From Pseudomonas sp. PDM05 (GTDB lineage Bacteria; Pseudomonadota; Gammaproteobacteria; Pseudomonadales; Pseudomonadaceae): a stretch of DNA of 64,000 bases. The position numbers and the translations under genes were made by a program. Below the pieces are notes generated by a model that was not told the DNA's origin, did not search any database, and worked only from the letters and a program-made list of their open reading frames with translations. Shown piece after piece: positions 9,567-19,629 of this stretch; the first letter of the stretch is position 1; every line of letters starts with the position of its first letter. Location of the stretch: the NCBI RefSeq assembly GCF_014851685.1, contig NZ_JACVAC010000002.1:248001-312000 (forward strand). The letters run 5' to 3'.

Positions 9567-11048
9567 ATGTCCAAGTTAAAACACGTCCTACTGCAATCTG
9601 CCGGCTGGCTGTTCTTTCTCAGCCTGCTGATGGGACTCGCCCTGCTGTTGCCGGCGAGTACGTTCGACTCGGAGTCGAAGAATTTTATTTTCCTGATTGG
9701 CGCCGTCGGCATCTGGCGCTACTCGATGGGTGCTACGCATTTCTTTCGCGGCATGCTGTTTTTGTACGTGGTCTACCCGCACCTGCGCCGCAAAGTGCGC
9801 AAGCTGGGCAAGGCCGCCGACCCGTCCCACGTGTTCCTGATGGTCACCAGTTTCCGTATCGACGCGCTGACCACCGCGCAGGTCTACAGCTCGGTGATCC
9901 GCGAAGCCATCGAATGCGGCTTCCCCACCACCGTGGTCTGCTCGCTGGTAGAAATGTCCGATGAGCTGCTGGTGAAAAGCCTGTGGGAACGCATGAACCC
10001 GCCGGACCACGTGAAGCTCGACTTCGTGCGCATCGCCGGTACCGGCAAGCGCGACGGCCTGGCCTTCGGCTTCCGGGCGATCTCCCGCCACCTGCCGGAT
10101 GACCGCGCCGTGGTCGCCGTGATCGATGGCGACACCGTGCTGGCCGAAGGTGTCGTGCGCAAGACCGTGCCGTGGTTCCAGTTGTTCGGCAACGTCGGCG
10201 GCCTGACCACCAACGAATTCTGCGAAGTGCGCGGCGGCTACATCATGAGCGAGTGGCACAAGCTGCGCTTCGCCCAGCGCCACATCAACATGTGCTCCAT
10301 GGCCCTGTCCAAGCGCGTGCTGACCATGACCGGGCGTATGTCGGTGTTCCGCGCCAGCGTGGTGACCGACCCGGGCTTCATCGCCGACGTCGAAAGCGAC
10401 TCGCTGCAGCACTGGCGCCTGGGCCGCTTCAAGTTCCTCACCGGCGACGACAAGTCCAGCTGGTTCAGCCTGATGCGCCTGGGCTACGACACCTTCTACG
10501 TGCCGGACGCCGCGATCAACACCGTGGAACACCCGCCGGAAAAGAGCTTTATCAAGGCCAGCCGCAAGCTGATGTTCCGCTGGTACGGCAACAACCTGCG
10601 CCAGAACTCCCGCGCCCTCGGCCTGGGTGTGCGACGCCTGGGCCTGTTCACCAGCGTGGTGCTGTTCGATCAGCGCGTGTCGATGTGGACCTCCCTGCTC
10701 GGCCTGACCGTGGCAATCATCGCCACCTTCAAATACGGCGGCGCCTTCATCCTTGCGTACCTGCTGTGGATCGGCATCACGCGCCTGATTCTCACCCTGC
10801 TGCTGTCGTGCTCCGGCCACACGATCGGCCCGGCGTACCCGGTGATTCTCTATTACAACCAGATCATGGGCGCGCTGGTGAAGATCTACGTGTTCTTCCG
10901 CCTTGATCAACAGTCCTGGACCCGCCAGGACACCAAACTGACCCGCGATTTGGCCAGCTTTCAACGTTGGTTCAACACCTGGTCGTCTCGGACCATGACC
11001 TTCTCCGCCGGCAGCATTTTCGTCGCCGTGTTGCTGATGATGGTCTGA
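9567..11048 (+). CDS. alg8: alginate polymerase glycosyltransferase Alg8
   Basis: 493 residues, inner membrane, family 2 glycosyltransferase that polymerises mannuronate. Membrane segments lie near residues 10-30 and 36-60, with a hydrophobic C-terminal cluster from about 370. The cytoplasmic domain has D187-G-D189 (IDGDT) and a late FRWYGNN block resembling the R/Q-RW motif of processive synthases. Two ATGs lie 6 bp apart; the second is chosen because GGAAG sits directly against the first but at good spacing from the second. It works with Alg44, whose PilZ domain senses c-di-GMP. Confidence 0.96.
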   Translation: MSKLKHVLLQSAGWLFFLSLLMGLALLLPASTFDSESKNFIFLIGAVGIWRYSMGATHFFRGMLFLYVVYPHLRRKVRKLGKAADPSHVFLMVTSFRIDALTTAQVYSSVIREAIECGFPTTVVCSLVEMSDELLVKSLWERMNPPDHVKLDFVRIAGTGKRDGLAFGFRAISRHLPDDRAVVAVIDGDTVLAEGVVRKTVPWFQLFGNVGGLTTNEFCEVRGGYIMSEWHKLRFAQRHINMCSMALSKRVLTMTGRMSVFRASVVTDPGFIADVESDSLQHWRLGRFKFLTGDDKSSWFSLMRLGYDTFYVPDAAINTVEHPPEKSFIKASRKLMFRWYGNNLRQNSRALGLGVRRLGLFTSVVLFDQRVSMWTSLLGLTVAIIATFKYGGAFILAYLLWIGITRLILTLLLSCSGHTIGPAYPVILYYNQIMGALVKIYVFFRLDQQSWTRQDTKLTRDLASFQRWFNTWSSRTMTFSAGSIFVAVLLMMV

Positions 11049-11086
11049 CCCTGCCAAGCCTGAATTAACTCTAGGAAATTGCCCTG

Positions 11087-12253
11087 ATGAACAGCCAAGT
11101 AAATGCCAATGTTGTCCACGAATCCGAAGCCCAGCGCCAACATGCCCGGGTAAAAATTCCGGCCAAGCTGCGCTTCTTCAACACCGACCGTACCCAGACC
11201 GAAGCACGGGTGATCGACCTGTCCGCCGGCGGCCTGGCGTTCACCGCCACCCAGCCGTTGACCGTCGGCGAAGTGCACAAGGGCCGCCTGCAATTCGTCA
11301 TCGATAACCTCGGCCTGGCCATGGACGTGGAACTGCAGATCCGCTCCTACGACCGCCAGACCGGCCGCACCGGTTGCCAGTTCCAGAACCTCGACGCCCA
11401 GGATATTTCCACCCTGCGCCATCTGATCACCTCGCACCTGTCCGGTGACATCGTGACCATGGGCGACGTGCTGGCGACCCTGCAACGCGATAACTTCACC
11501 AAGGCGCGCAAGGTCAAGGACAGCGGCAGCGGCATGACCGCGTTCGGTCGCCTGCGCGCCGTGGTATTCAGCGCGGGCATCTTCATCGTCGGCCTCGCCG
11601 CGTTTGGTTTCGTGTTCAAGTCGGTATACGGCATGTACTTCGTCAGCCACGCCCAGGCCGGCCTGGTCAGCGTGCCCGGCATGAACGTGACCATGCCCCG
11701 CGACGGCACCGTGCAAAGCCTGCTCAAAGGTGACGCGGTCGCCGCCAAGGGCGCGCCACTGGCGACGTTCAGCACCAGCATGCTGGATGTGCTCAAGGGC
11801 CACCTGGACGAAGACCAACTGCAACCGGCCAAGGTTGAAGAACTGTTCGGCAAGCAAATGACCGGCACCCTGACCTCGCCGTGCGACTGCGTGGTCGCCC
11901 AGCAAATGGTCGCTGACGGCCAGTACGCCAACAAAGGCGACGTGATCTTCCAACTGGTGCCTCGCGGCAGCCAGGCCAATGTGGAAGCACGCTTCACCTA
12001 TCGCCAGTTCGCCGACGTGCGTCCAGGTACGCCGGTGAGCTTCCAGGTCGCCGACGAAGAACAGACCCGCACCGGCACCATCGTCAGCAGCACCAGCCTG
12101 AACAGCGCCGACCTGTCCTCCGATATCCGCGTGCAGATCAAGCCCGACGCTCCGCTGGACAGCACCTACGCCGGCCGCCCGGTGGAAGTGACCAGCGACC
12201 GCGGCCCTTCGCTGAACTGGCTGATCGACAAAGCCATGGCCAACGGTCTGTAA
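11087..12253 (+). CDS. alg44: alginate co-polymerase/c-di-GMP receptor Alg44
   Basis: 388 residues. The N-terminal PilZ domain (about 15-120) keeps both c-di-GMP motifs, R17-x3-R21 and D44-x-S46-x2-G49. One membrane segment follows at about 157-180, then a periplasmic HlyD/membrane-fusion-like domain to the C-terminus. The family activates Alg8 on c-di-GMP binding and may bridge to the periplasmic complex. All key PilZ residues are present, so binding is expected. AGGAAA precedes the ATG. Confidence 0.97.
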   Translation: MNSQVNANVVHESEAQRQHARVKIPAKLRFFNTDRTQTEARVIDLSAGGLAFTATQPLTVGEVHKGRLQFVIDNLGLAMDVELQIRSYDRQTGRTGCQFQNLDAQDISTLRHLITSHLSGDIVTMGDVLATLQRDNFTKARKVKDSGSGMTAFGRLRAVVFSAGIFIVGLAAFGFVFKSVYGMYFVSHAQAGLVSVPGMNVTMPRDGTVQSLLKGDAVAAKGAPLATFSTSMLDVLKGHLDEDQLQPAKVEELFGKQMTGTLTSPCDCVVAQQMVADGQYANKGDVIFQLVPRGSQANVEARFTYRQFADVRPGTPVSFQVADEEQTRTGTIVSSTSLNSADLSSDIRVQIKPDAPLDSTYAGRPVEVTSDRGPSLNWLIDKAMANGL

Positions 12254-12262
12254 GCAGAGGAC

Positions 12263-13768
12263 ATGCCTGTGATGACTCCAATACAAACACCGCGGTCCCT
12301 GTGGGAGCGGGCTTGCTCGCGAAAGCAGTGTGTCAGCCAGCACATGTATCAACTGACAAGGCCCCTTCGCGAGCAAGCCCGCTCCCACATGGGTTCTCTG
12401 TGCACCTTGACACTTGCGGTGAGCCTCGCCGGTTGCGCCGGCCTGCCCGACCAACGCCTGGCCAATGAAGCGCTCAAGCGTGGCGACACCGTCACCGCGC
12501 AGCAGAATTACCAGCAACTGGCAGACCTGGGTTACAGCGAGGCCCAGGTGGGCCTGGCCGACATCCAGGTCGGCACTCGCGATCCGGCGCAAATCAAACA
12601 GGCCGAAGCCACCTACCGTGCGGCAGCGGACACCTCGCCCCGCGCCCAGGCCCGCCTCGGTCGCCTGCTGGTGGCCAAGCCCGGCAGCACCGAAGCCGAA
12701 CATCACGAAGCCGAAGGCCTGCTGAAAAAAGCCTTTGCCAATGGCGAAGGCAACACCCTGATCCCGCTGGCGATGCTGTACCTGCAATACCCGCACAGCT
12801 TTCCCAACGTGAATGCCCAGCAGCAGATCAGCCAATGGCAGGCCGCCGGTTACCCGGAAGCCGGTCTGGCCCAGGTGCTGCTGTATCGCACCCAAGGCAC
12901 TTACGACCAGCATCTGGACGACGTGGAACGCATCTGCAAAGCCGCGCTGAATAGCACCGACATCTGCTACGTCGAGCTGGCCACGGTCTACCAGAAACAA
13001 GCCGCGCCGGAAAAACAGGCTGAACTGCTCAAGCAAATGGAAGCCGGCTACAGCCGTGGCAGCGTCACCGCCCAGCGCGTCGACAGCGTCGCCCGTGTGC
13101 TCGGCGATGCCAGCATTGGCACCCCGGACGCAAAAACCGCCCAGGCCCTGCTGGAAAAAATCGCCCCTGGCTACCCGGCATCCTGGGTCAGCCTGGCGCA
13201 ATTGCTCTACGACTTCCCCGAACTGGGCGACGTCGACCAGATGATGAAATACCTGGACAACGGCCGCGCCGCCGACCAGCCGCGCGCCGAGCTGTTGCTG
13301 GGCAAGCTCTACTACGACGGCAAGTGGGTACCGGCCGATGCCAAGGCGGCCGAAGCACACTTCCAGAAAGCCCAGGGCAAGGAAGTCGCCGCCGACTACT
13401 ACCTCGGCCAGATCTACCGCCGTGGCTACCTCGGCCAGGTCTACTCGCAAAAAGCCCTGGACCACCTGCTGACCGCTGCGCGCAACGGCCAGAACAGTGC
13501 CGACTTCGCCATCGCCCAACTGTTTTCCCAAGGCAAGGGCACCAAGCCCGACCCATTGAACGCCTACGTCTTCAGCCAATTGGCCAAAGCCCAGGACACC
13601 CCGCAAGCCAATGACCTGGCCACCCAGCTCGAAGCCCCGCTGACACCGGAGCAACGCGCCCAAGGCCAACGCCTGGTGCAACAGGAACTGGCCGCCCGCG
13701 GCACCCTGGCCCAGAGCACGTTGCAACTGCACGCCCTGGAAGAAGACGACGGCGAGGAATCCCTATGA
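12263..13768 (+). CDS. algK: alginate outer-membrane lipoprotein AlgK, with a REPIN inserted in frame in its signal-peptide region
   Basis: 501 codons as read. Mature AlgK begins at the lipobox cysteine C58 (SLAGC) and is a chain of Sel1/TPR-like repeats that helps place the AlgE porin. The first 57 residues are abnormal: after [13 protein letters not shown] come 33 residues encoded by a REPIN, then the hydrophobic core [11 protein letters not shown]. Removing the insert gives an ordinary lipoprotein signal. The 99-bp insert is flanked by TCCCTGTG (12296-12303) and TCTCTGTG (12395-12402). The start may be ATG 12263 or GTG 12269, which is better spaced from GAGG. ATG 12389 lacks both an SD and basic residues. 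Confidence 0.92.
   Translation: MPVMTPIQTPRSLWERACSRKQCVSQHMYQLTRPLREQARSHMGSLCTLTLAVSLAGCAGLPDQRLANEALKRGDTVTAQQNYQQLADLGYSEAQVGLADIQVGTRDPAQIKQAEATYRAAADTSPRAQARLGRLLVAKPGSTEAEHHEAEGLLKKAFANGEGNTLIPLAMLYLQYPHSFPNVNAQQQISQWQAAGYPEAGLAQVLLYRTQGTYDQHLDDVERICKAALNSTDICYVELATVYQKQAAPEKQAELLKQMEAGYSRGSVTAQRVDSVARVLGDASIGTPDAKTAQALLEKIAPGYPASWVSLAQLLYDFPELGDVDQMMKYLDNGRAADQPRAELLLGKLYYDGKWVPADAKAAEAHFQKAQGKEVAADYYLGQIYRRGYLGQVYSQKALDHLLTAARNGQNSADFAIAQLFSQGKGTKPDPLNAYVFSQLAKAQDTPQANDLATQLEAPLTPEQRAQGQRLVQQELAARGTLAQSTLQLHALEEDDGEESL
12300..12389. repeat. REPIN inside the 5' coding region of algK
   Basis: Full inverted REP pair, read through without a stop in the algK frame. With its flanks the insert is 99 bp, exactly 33 codons, so the frame is kept. 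It is the only repeat of this family in the window that lies within a gene. Confidence 0.93.
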
Positions 13769-15249
13769 AGCTCAACCCATTCGTCAAGGCCGGTATCGGC
13801 CTGACTTTCGCCCTGCTGTGGTCGTGCCCGACCCTGGCCGCGCTGACCGAAGCGAAGAACTTCGGCCTGGAAGTGAAAATCACCGGCCAGTCCGAAGACG
13901 ACCGTGACCTGGGCACGCAAAAAGGCGGCGACGTCAACGGCATCGGCCTCGACGTACGCCCGTGGATCTACGGCGAAAGCGGCGCCTGGAGCGCCTACGC
14001 CATGGGCCAGGCCGTGGCTTCCAGCGACATCATCGAGACCGACACCCTGCAACAGTCCTCCGATGACGAGAACCAGCAAACCAGCAACGACGACCGCAAG
14101 ACCAAGAAAAACTTCCTGGCATTGCGCGAGTTCTGGGTCGGCTACAGCGGCTTCACGCCCTACCCCGGCGAGATCCTCAAGCTCGGTCGTCAGCGCCTGC
14201 GCAATGACGACGGCCAATGGCGCGACACCAACATCGAAGCCCTGAACTGGACCTTCGACACCACCCTGCTCAAGGCCAATGTCGGCGTCGCCGAACGCTT
14301 CAGCGAATACCGCACCGACCTCAAGGAACTCGCCCCGGTCGACAAAGACCGCCAGCACCTCTACGCCGACGCCGCCTACCAGTGGACCCCCGGCCAGTGG
14401 ATCGGCCTGCGCGGCCATCACACCCATGACAACGGCAAGCTCGACTACCCGGAACAGGGCGTCGCTACCGACTCCCTGGACAAGCGTGAAAACGGCGACC
14501 TGACCTGGCTCGGCATCGAGGCCAATAGCGACGCCTACAACTGGCGCAACACCAACACCGTCAACTATTGGGCCAGCATCACCGGCATGCGCGGCGACCG
14601 CGACAAGGTCAACGCCTTGAAAGCCGACGGTTCGAGCCCCGACCAAGCCAAGCGCAGCGACAACCTGAGCGGCTGGGCCACCGACATCGGCGTGCGCCTG
14701 CGCCTCGACCCGCAGTGGCAAGTCGGTGCGGCCTACTCCCGCGCCAGCGCCGAGTACGAGCAGAACGGCCTGCAAAGCAACCGTTCGAACTGGACCGGCA
14801 CCCAGTCCCGCGTGCATCGCTTCGGCGAAGCGTTTCGCGGCGAGATGAACAACATGCAGTCCATGAGCCTGTTCGGGTCCTGGCAACTGCGCGAGGACTA
14901 CGACGCCAGCCTGGTGTACCACAAGTTCTGGCGCGTGGACGGCAACAAGCCGGTCACCAGCAATGGCATTGCAGCCGTGGACAACACCACCGACGCCGCC
15001 GGCGACATTATCGCCAGCACCTCGCTGCCGCTGGCCGATGGCAAGAAAGACCTGGGTCAGGAAATGGACCTGGTGGTCACCAAGTACTTCAAGAAAGGCC
15101 TGTTGCCAGCCGGGCTCAGCCAGTCCATCGACGAGCCGTCGGCGCTGGTGCGGTTCCGTGCTGGCGTATTCAAGCCGGGTGATGCCTATGGCAGCGGAGT
15201 CGATTCCTACATGCACCGCGCATTTGTCGATGTGGTGTGGAAATTCTGA
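13765..15249 (+). CDS. algE: alginate export porin AlgE
   Basis: 494 residues. A signal peptide (about 1-26) is followed by an outer-membrane beta-barrel ending in phenylalanine (VVWKF), as expected for BAM-dependent folding. AlgE is the 18-stranded, positively lined pore that exports alginate with AlgK. The ATG overlaps the algK stop in ATGA form, with GAGGAA 6 bases upstream. Alternating aromatic/polar strands run through the whole length. Confidence 0.96.
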   Translation: MKLNPFVKAGIGLTFALLWSCPTLAALTEAKNFGLEVKITGQSEDDRDLGTQKGGDVNGIGLDVRPWIYGESGAWSAYAMGQAVASSDIIETDTLQQSSDDENQQTSNDDRKTKKNFLALREFWVGYSGFTPYPGEILKLGRQRLRNDDGQWRDTNIEALNWTFDTTLLKANVGVAERFSEYRTDLKELAPVDKDRQHLYADAAYQWTPGQWIGLRGHHTHDNGKLDYPEQGVATDSLDKRENGDLTWLGIEANSDAYNWRNTNTVNYWASITGMRGDRDKVNALKADGSSPDQAKRSDNLSGWATDIGVRLRLDPQWQVGAAYSRASAEYEQNGLQSNRSNWTGTQSRVHRFGEAFRGEMNNMQSMSLFGSWQLREDYDASLVYHKFWRVDGNKPVTSNGIAAVDNTTDAAGDIIASTSLPLADGKKDLGQEMDLVVTKYFKKGLLPAGLSQSIDEPSALVRFRAGVFKPGDAYGSGVDSYMHRAFVDVVWKF

Positions 15250-15263
15250 TGGGAGCCTGCGCT

Positions 15264-16823
15264 ATGAAACCTCACCGTTTGCTGGTTGCCGCGATGCTGA
15301 TGGCGAACGCCACTGCTTTCGCGGATACCGCGCAGCAGGTCAAGGCGCCGACCATCGCCAAAGGGCTGCAACAAGCCAAGACCTACACTATTTCCAGCCC
15401 GCCGACCGCGCCGCTGGAAATGGCCAAGCCCGCCCTGCCTGACCTGTCGGGCTACACCGCCGCCGCGATGGAAAGCAAGATCGTGCGCAGCAAGCCGGGC
15501 AAGATCAGCCTGCGCCGCATGATGCAGGAAGACGCCCTCAAGGACTTTATCGGCGGTGACAACAAGATGGCCGAATGGGTGGTGCGCCAGCACGGCATTC
15601 CCCAGGCGATCTTTGTCGACGATGGCTACATGAACCTCAAGGACCTGCTGGGCAAGGTGCCCAAGCAGTACTTCAGCGAAACGTCGCCCGGGGTGTTCCT
15701 CGCCAAGCTGCCGATTGTGGTCGGGCGCAAGGGCATCCTCGACATCGACGGCAAGACCCAGGAGTTGCGCCTGTCCCAGGAAGCCGGTTCGTTCCTGATC
15801 AACGACGGCCAGTTGTTTGTGCGTGACACCAGGATCACCGGCTGGAGCGAAAAGGCCAACGGCCCGGCGCTGTTCAAGTCGCCCAAGGAGTTCCGCCCGT
15901 TCCTGCTGGCCTGGGGCGGCACCGAGACCTACGTCGCCAACACCAAGATGGCCAGTTTCGGCTATGCCAACAGTAAGTCGTACGGGGTGAGTATCTCCCA
16001 GTACACGCCGAACATGGCCAAGGTGCTCAAGCGTGCGGAGCCGACCGGCTGGATCATCGACTCCGAGTTCTCGGACATGTGGTACGGCTTCTACTGCTAC
16101 GAGACCACCGGTTTCGTGGTCAAGGGCAATACCTACAAAGACAACATCGTCTACGGCATTGACCCCCACGACCGTTCCCACGGCCTGATCATCGCGGACA
16201 ACACCGTCTACGGCACCAAGAAGAAGCACGGCATCATCATTTCCCGGGAAGTGAACGACAGCTTCATCTTCAACAACCGCAGCTACGACAACAAGCTCTC
16301 GGGCCTGGTGATCGACCGTAACAGCGTGAACAACCTGATCGCCGACAACGAGATCTACCGCAACCACACCGACGGCATCACCCTCTATGAGAGCGGCGAC
16401 AACCTGCTGTGGGGCAACAAGGTGATCGCCAACCGTCGCCACGGCATCCGTGTGCGCAACAGCGTAAATATCAAGCTGTACGAAAACACCTCGATGGCCA
16501 ACGGTCTCACCGGCCTGTACGGCCACATCAAGGATCTGACCGACACCGACCGCGACATCGCCCTCGACCCGTTTGACGCGAAAGTCTCGCTGATCGTGGT
16601 GGGTGGCGAACTGGCGGGCAACGGCAGCGGGCCGCTGTCCATCGACTCGCCGTTGAGCGTGGAGCTCTACCGCGTATCGATGCTGGCGCCGACCAAATCC
16701 AGCGGCATCAGCTTCAACGGTGTGCTGGGTGATCGCCAGGAAGAGATTCTCGACCTGCTGGTACGCCAGCAGAAAGCCGTGCTGATCGACCCTGTCGAAC
16801 GCCAGACCGAAATGCAGGACTGA
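15264..16823 (+). CDS. algG: mannuronan C5-epimerase AlgG
   Basis: 519 residues. A periplasmic enzyme that turns mannuronate into guluronate in the polymer. Signal peptide about 1-20 (ending AFA). The C-terminal two thirds form a right-handed parallel beta-helix with NosD-type repeats. The catalytic motif D-P-H-D-R-S-H starts at D300, with the likely general base H302. Three in-frame ATGs are possible; 15264 is chosen because GGGAG lies 8 bases upstream and it gives a clean signal peptide. It begins 14 bp after the algE stop. Confidence 0.95.
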   Translation: MKPHRLLVAAMLMANATAFADTAQQVKAPTIAKGLQQAKTYTISSPPTAPLEMAKPALPDLSGYTAAAMESKIVRSKPGKISLRRMMQEDALKDFIGGDNKMAEWVVRQHGIPQAIFVDDGYMNLKDLLGKVPKQYFSETSPGVFLAKLPIVVGRKGILDIDGKTQELRLSQEAGSFLINDGQLFVRDTRITGWSEKANGPALFKSPKEFRPFLLAWGGTETYVANTKMASFGYANSKSYGVSISQYTPNMAKVLKRAEPTGWIIDSEFSDMWYGFYCYETTGFVVKGNTYKDNIVYGIDPHDRSHGLIIADNTVYGTKKKHGIIISREVNDSFIFNNRSYDNKLSGLVIDRNSVNNLIADNEIYRNHTDGITLYESGDNLLWGNKVIANRRHGIRVRNSVNIKLYENTSMANGLTGLYGHIKDLTDTDRDIALDPFDAKVSLIVVGGELAGNGSGPLSIDSPLSVELYRVSMLAPTKSSGISFNGVLGDRQEEILDLLVRQQKAVLIDPVERQTEMQD

Positions 16824-16834
16824 GGATGACCCTT

Positions 16835-18283
16835 ATGCACCCACACATGATCAAACTGCTGAGCCTCTCGGGTCTGACCCTCGGCCTGCTCGCGGCCAGC
16901 CAGGGCGTGCGCGCCGACGACGTACAGGCACCGAAATTCACTGCCGAACCGTGCTGCAGCCTGTGCCCGGCGGCGCATGACGCGAAGAACTACACCACCC
17001 GTTACCAGCAGAACTTCACCACCCTGGTACAAGCCCAGGGCGACTGGTTGTTCCGCACCCAGGAAGACCTGCGCACCGAATTCGACACCAGCCCCGCCGG
17101 CTACAAACGCATGCAGCAACTGCACGATGCGTTCAAGGCCAAGGGCGTGGAACTGGTGGTGGTCTACCAGCCGACCCGTGGCCTGGTGAACCGCAACAAG
17201 CTCAACCCCGAAGAGAAAGCCAAGTTCGACTTCGACAAGGCCCTGAGCAACTACAAGACCATGCTCGGCCGTTTCGCCAAGATGGGTTATGTGGTGCCGG
17301 ACCTGTCGCCATTGACCAATGAGCAGCTGCCGGATGAGCTGCCGGCCCACGATTTCTACTTCCGCGGCGACCAACACTGGACGCCATACGGCGCTCAGCG
17401 CACGGCGAAAATCGTTGGCGCCAAAGTGCGCGCGATGCCTGAGTTCGCCGACATTCCCAAGCGCGAATTCGAAACCACCCGCTCCGGGCGTATGGGCAAG
17501 ACCGGCACCTTGCACAACATGGCCGGGCAACTGTGCGGCACCAGCTACGCAGTCCAGTACATGGACCAGTTCACCACCGAGCCCAAGGGCGAAGCGGGCG
17601 ACGGCGACCTGTTCGGCGATTCGGGCAACCCGCAGATCACCCTGGTGGGCACCAGCCACAGCGGCAAGAACTACAACTTCGCCGGCTTCCTGGAGCAGGA
17701 AATCGGTGCCGACATTCTCAACGTCGCCTTCCCTGGCGGCGGCCTGGAAGGTTCGATGATCCAGTACCTGGGCAGCGATGAATTCCAGAAGAGCCCGCCG
17801 AAAATCCTCATCTGGGAGTTCTCGCCGCTGTACCGCCTGGACCAGGAGACCATCTACCGCCAGATGATGTCGCTGCTCGACAACGGCTGCGAAGGCAAGC
17901 CGGCACAGATGAGCGCCAGCACGTCGTTGAAGCCCGGCAAGAACGAATTGATGGTCAACAGTTCGAACAAAGACCTGCGTAACGCCAATCACCAGGTTGA
18001 TATCCGCTTTGCCGACCCGTCGGTGAAAACCCTGCAAGCCACCCTCTGGTACATGAACGGGCGCCACGAGGACATCAAGATCGAGAAACCCGACACATCC
18101 GATACAGACGGGCGTTTCGCCTTTGAACTGCGCACCGATGAAGACTGGGCCGCGCAGAACCTGCTGGCCGTGGAAGTGCAAGGCCCCGAGGCGGGCCAGG
18201 CCGCGCAGAAGGTTGAAGCGAAAATTTGCACACGCAACGTATTCCCAAGCGGCGGTCAGAAGACCGCCTCCCTCGGGCAATGA
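16835..18283 (+). CDS. algX: alginate O-acetyltransferase AlgX
   Basis: 482 residues with a signal peptide (about 1-22, ending VRA). The N-terminal SGNH-like domain carries D179-x-H181 (RGDQHWT) and nucleophile S274 (VGTSHSG), matching the triad of P. aeruginosa AlgX. A C-terminal carbohydrate-binding module follows from about residue 350. It adds acetyl groups to the polymer in the periplasm. The ATG at 16826 touches its SD directly, so 16835, 9 bases after GAGG, is preferred. Cysteines near residues 34-37 may form the known disulfide. Confidence 0.95.
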   Translation: MHPHMIKLLSLSGLTLGLLAASQGVRADDVQAPKFTAEPCCSLCPAAHDAKNYTTRYQQNFTTLVQAQGDWLFRTQEDLRTEFDTSPAGYKRMQQLHDAFKAKGVELVVVYQPTRGLVNRNKLNPEEKAKFDFDKALSNYKTMLGRFAKMGYVVPDLSPLTNEQLPDELPAHDFYFRGDQHWTPYGAQRTAKIVGAKVRAMPEFADIPKREFETTRSGRMGKTGTLHNMAGQLCGTSYAVQYMDQFTTEPKGEAGDGDLFGDSGNPQITLVGTSHSGKNYNFAGFLEQEIGADILNVAFPGGGLEGSMIQYLGSDEFQKSPPKILIWEFSPLYRLDQETIYRQMMSLLDNGCEGKPAQMSASTSLKPGKNELMVNSSNKDLRNANHQVDIRFADPSVKTLQATLWYMNGRHEDIKIEKPDTSDTDGRFAFELRTDEDWAAQNLLAVEVQGPEAGQAAQKVEAKICTRNVFPSGGQKTASLGQ

Positions 18284-18291
18284 GGTTACCT

Positions 18292-19401
18292 ATGCAGAAG
18301 TTATTGATCCCTACGTTACTCGGCCTGGCGATGTTTGCAGGCTCGGTCAACGCCGCCGCGCCCCTGCGTCCGCCCCAGGGCTACTTCGCACCGATCGAGG
18401 CGTTCAAGACCGGCGACTTCAAGGAAAACTGCGACACCATGCCGGCGCCGTACACCGGGCCGTTGCAGTTTCGCAGCAAGTACGAAGGCTCGGACAAAGC
18501 CCGTTCCACCCTGAACGTGCAGTCGGAAAAAGCCTTCCGTGACAGCACTGCCGACATCACCAAGCTGGAAAAAGACACCAGCAAGCGCGTGATGCAGTTC
18601 ATGCGTGACGGTCGCCCCGAACAGCTCGAATGCACCCTGAACTGGCTGGTGTCGTGGGCCAAGGCCGATGCATTGATGTCCAAGGACTTCAACCACACCG
18701 GCAAGTCCATGCGCAAATGGGCACTGGGCAGCATGGCCTCGGCCTACGTACGCCTGAAGTTCTCCGACTCGCACCCGTTGGCCAATCACCAGCAGGAATC
18801 CCAACTGATCGAAGCCTGGTTCAACAAGCTTGCCGATCAAGTGGTCAGCGACTGGGACAACCTGCCGCTGGAAAAAACCAACAACCACTCCTACTGGGCC
18901 GCCTGGTCGGTGATGGCGACGTCCATCGCCACCAACCGTCGCGACCTGTTTGATTGGGCAGTGAAGGAATACAAGGTCGGCGTGAACCAGGTCGACGACC
19001 AGGGCTTTTTGCCGAATGAATTGAAGCGCCAGCAACGAGCCCTGTCGTACCACAACTACGCCCTGCCGCCGCTGTCGATGATCGCCAGTTTTGCGTTGGT
19101 CAACGGTGTCGATCTGCGCCAGGAAAACAACAGCGCGCTCAAGCGCCTGGGTGAAAAAGTCCTGGCCGGGGTGAAAGACCCGGACATCTTCGAGCAGAAG
19201 AACGGCAAGCAGCAGGACATGAAGGACCTCAAGCAAGACATGAAATATGCCTGGCTTGAGCCGTTCTGCAACCTCTACACCTGCGCCCCCGATGTGATCG
19301 AGCGCAAGCACGGCATGCAGCCATTCAAGACATTCCGCCTGGGGGGTGACCTGACCAAGGTCTACGACCCGGCGCATGAAAAAGGCAACAAAGGTTCCTG
19401 A
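18292..19401 (+). CDS. algL: poly(mannuronate) lyase AlgL
   Basis: 369 residues, signal peptide about 1-23. A periplasmic alginate lyase (family PL5) that clears stray polymer from the periplasm. The conserved TNNHSYW motif puts the catalytic histidine near residue 199, and RALSYHNY supplies the Arg/Tyr pair. The ATG at 18280 overlaps the algX stop, but 18292 has GAGG 6 bases before it and starts directly at the signal peptide. A 230-bp gap with a REPIN follows before algI. Confidence 0.95.
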   Translation: MQKLLIPTLLGLAMFAGSVNAAAPLRPPQGYFAPIEAFKTGDFKENCDTMPAPYTGPLQFRSKYEGSDKARSTLNVQSEKAFRDSTADITKLEKDTSKRVMQFMRDGRPEQLECTLNWLVSWAKADALMSKDFNHTGKSMRKWALGSMASAYVRLKFSDSHPLANHQQESQLIEAWFNKLADQVVSDWDNLPLEKTNNHSYWAAWSVMATSIATNRRDLFDWAVKEYKVGVNQVDDQGFLPNELKRQQRALSYHNYALPPLSMIASFALVNGVDLRQENNSALKRLGEKVLAGVKDPDIFEQKNGKQQDMKDLKQDMKYAWLEPFCNLYTCAPDVIERKHGMQPFKTFRLGGDLTKVYDPAHEKGNKGS

Positions 19402-19429
19402 ATAACTAACTGAAGGAACAGGGTCCCCA

Positions 19430-19518
19430 TGTGGGAGCGGGCTTGCTCGCGAATGCGGTGTGTCAGTCGACACATCTGTAACTGAACCACCGCATTCGCG
19501 AGCAAGCCCGCTCCCACA
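19430..19518. repeat. REPIN inside the alginate operon, between algL and algI
   Basis: Inverted REP pair in the 228-bp gap between algL and algI, the widest gap in the operon. It may shield the upstream message from 3' decay or lower expression of the acetylation genes. Confidence 0.93.
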
Positions 19519-19553
19519 GTTGAACCGGTTTCGACAGTTGGAATGTTGTACGG

Positions 19554-19589
19554 CCCTCCCCCGAATTTTCGTGGGGGGGTTTGGGGGGG
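19554..19589 (+). other. C-rich/G-rich hairpin and G-tract before algI
   Basis: A run of C (about 19556-19562) can pair with the G-run at 19573-19579, forming a GC stem without a good U-tract. Two runs of seven G (19573-19579 and 19583-19589) separated by TTT also fit the four-tract G-quadruplex pattern. It lies about 40 bases upstream of the algI start. Confidence 0.5.
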
Positions 19590-19629
19590 CTGCGGCCCTT
19601 GACTGTTGGTTAAACATGGAGAGATCGGG

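Noticed and set aside
10961..13732. 923-codon open frame on the minus strand opposite alg44 and algK
   Set aside because: A GC-bias shadow of the plus-strand genes. The translation is low-complexity (Ala, Gly, Val, His, Gln), with no family motif and no ribosome-binding site.
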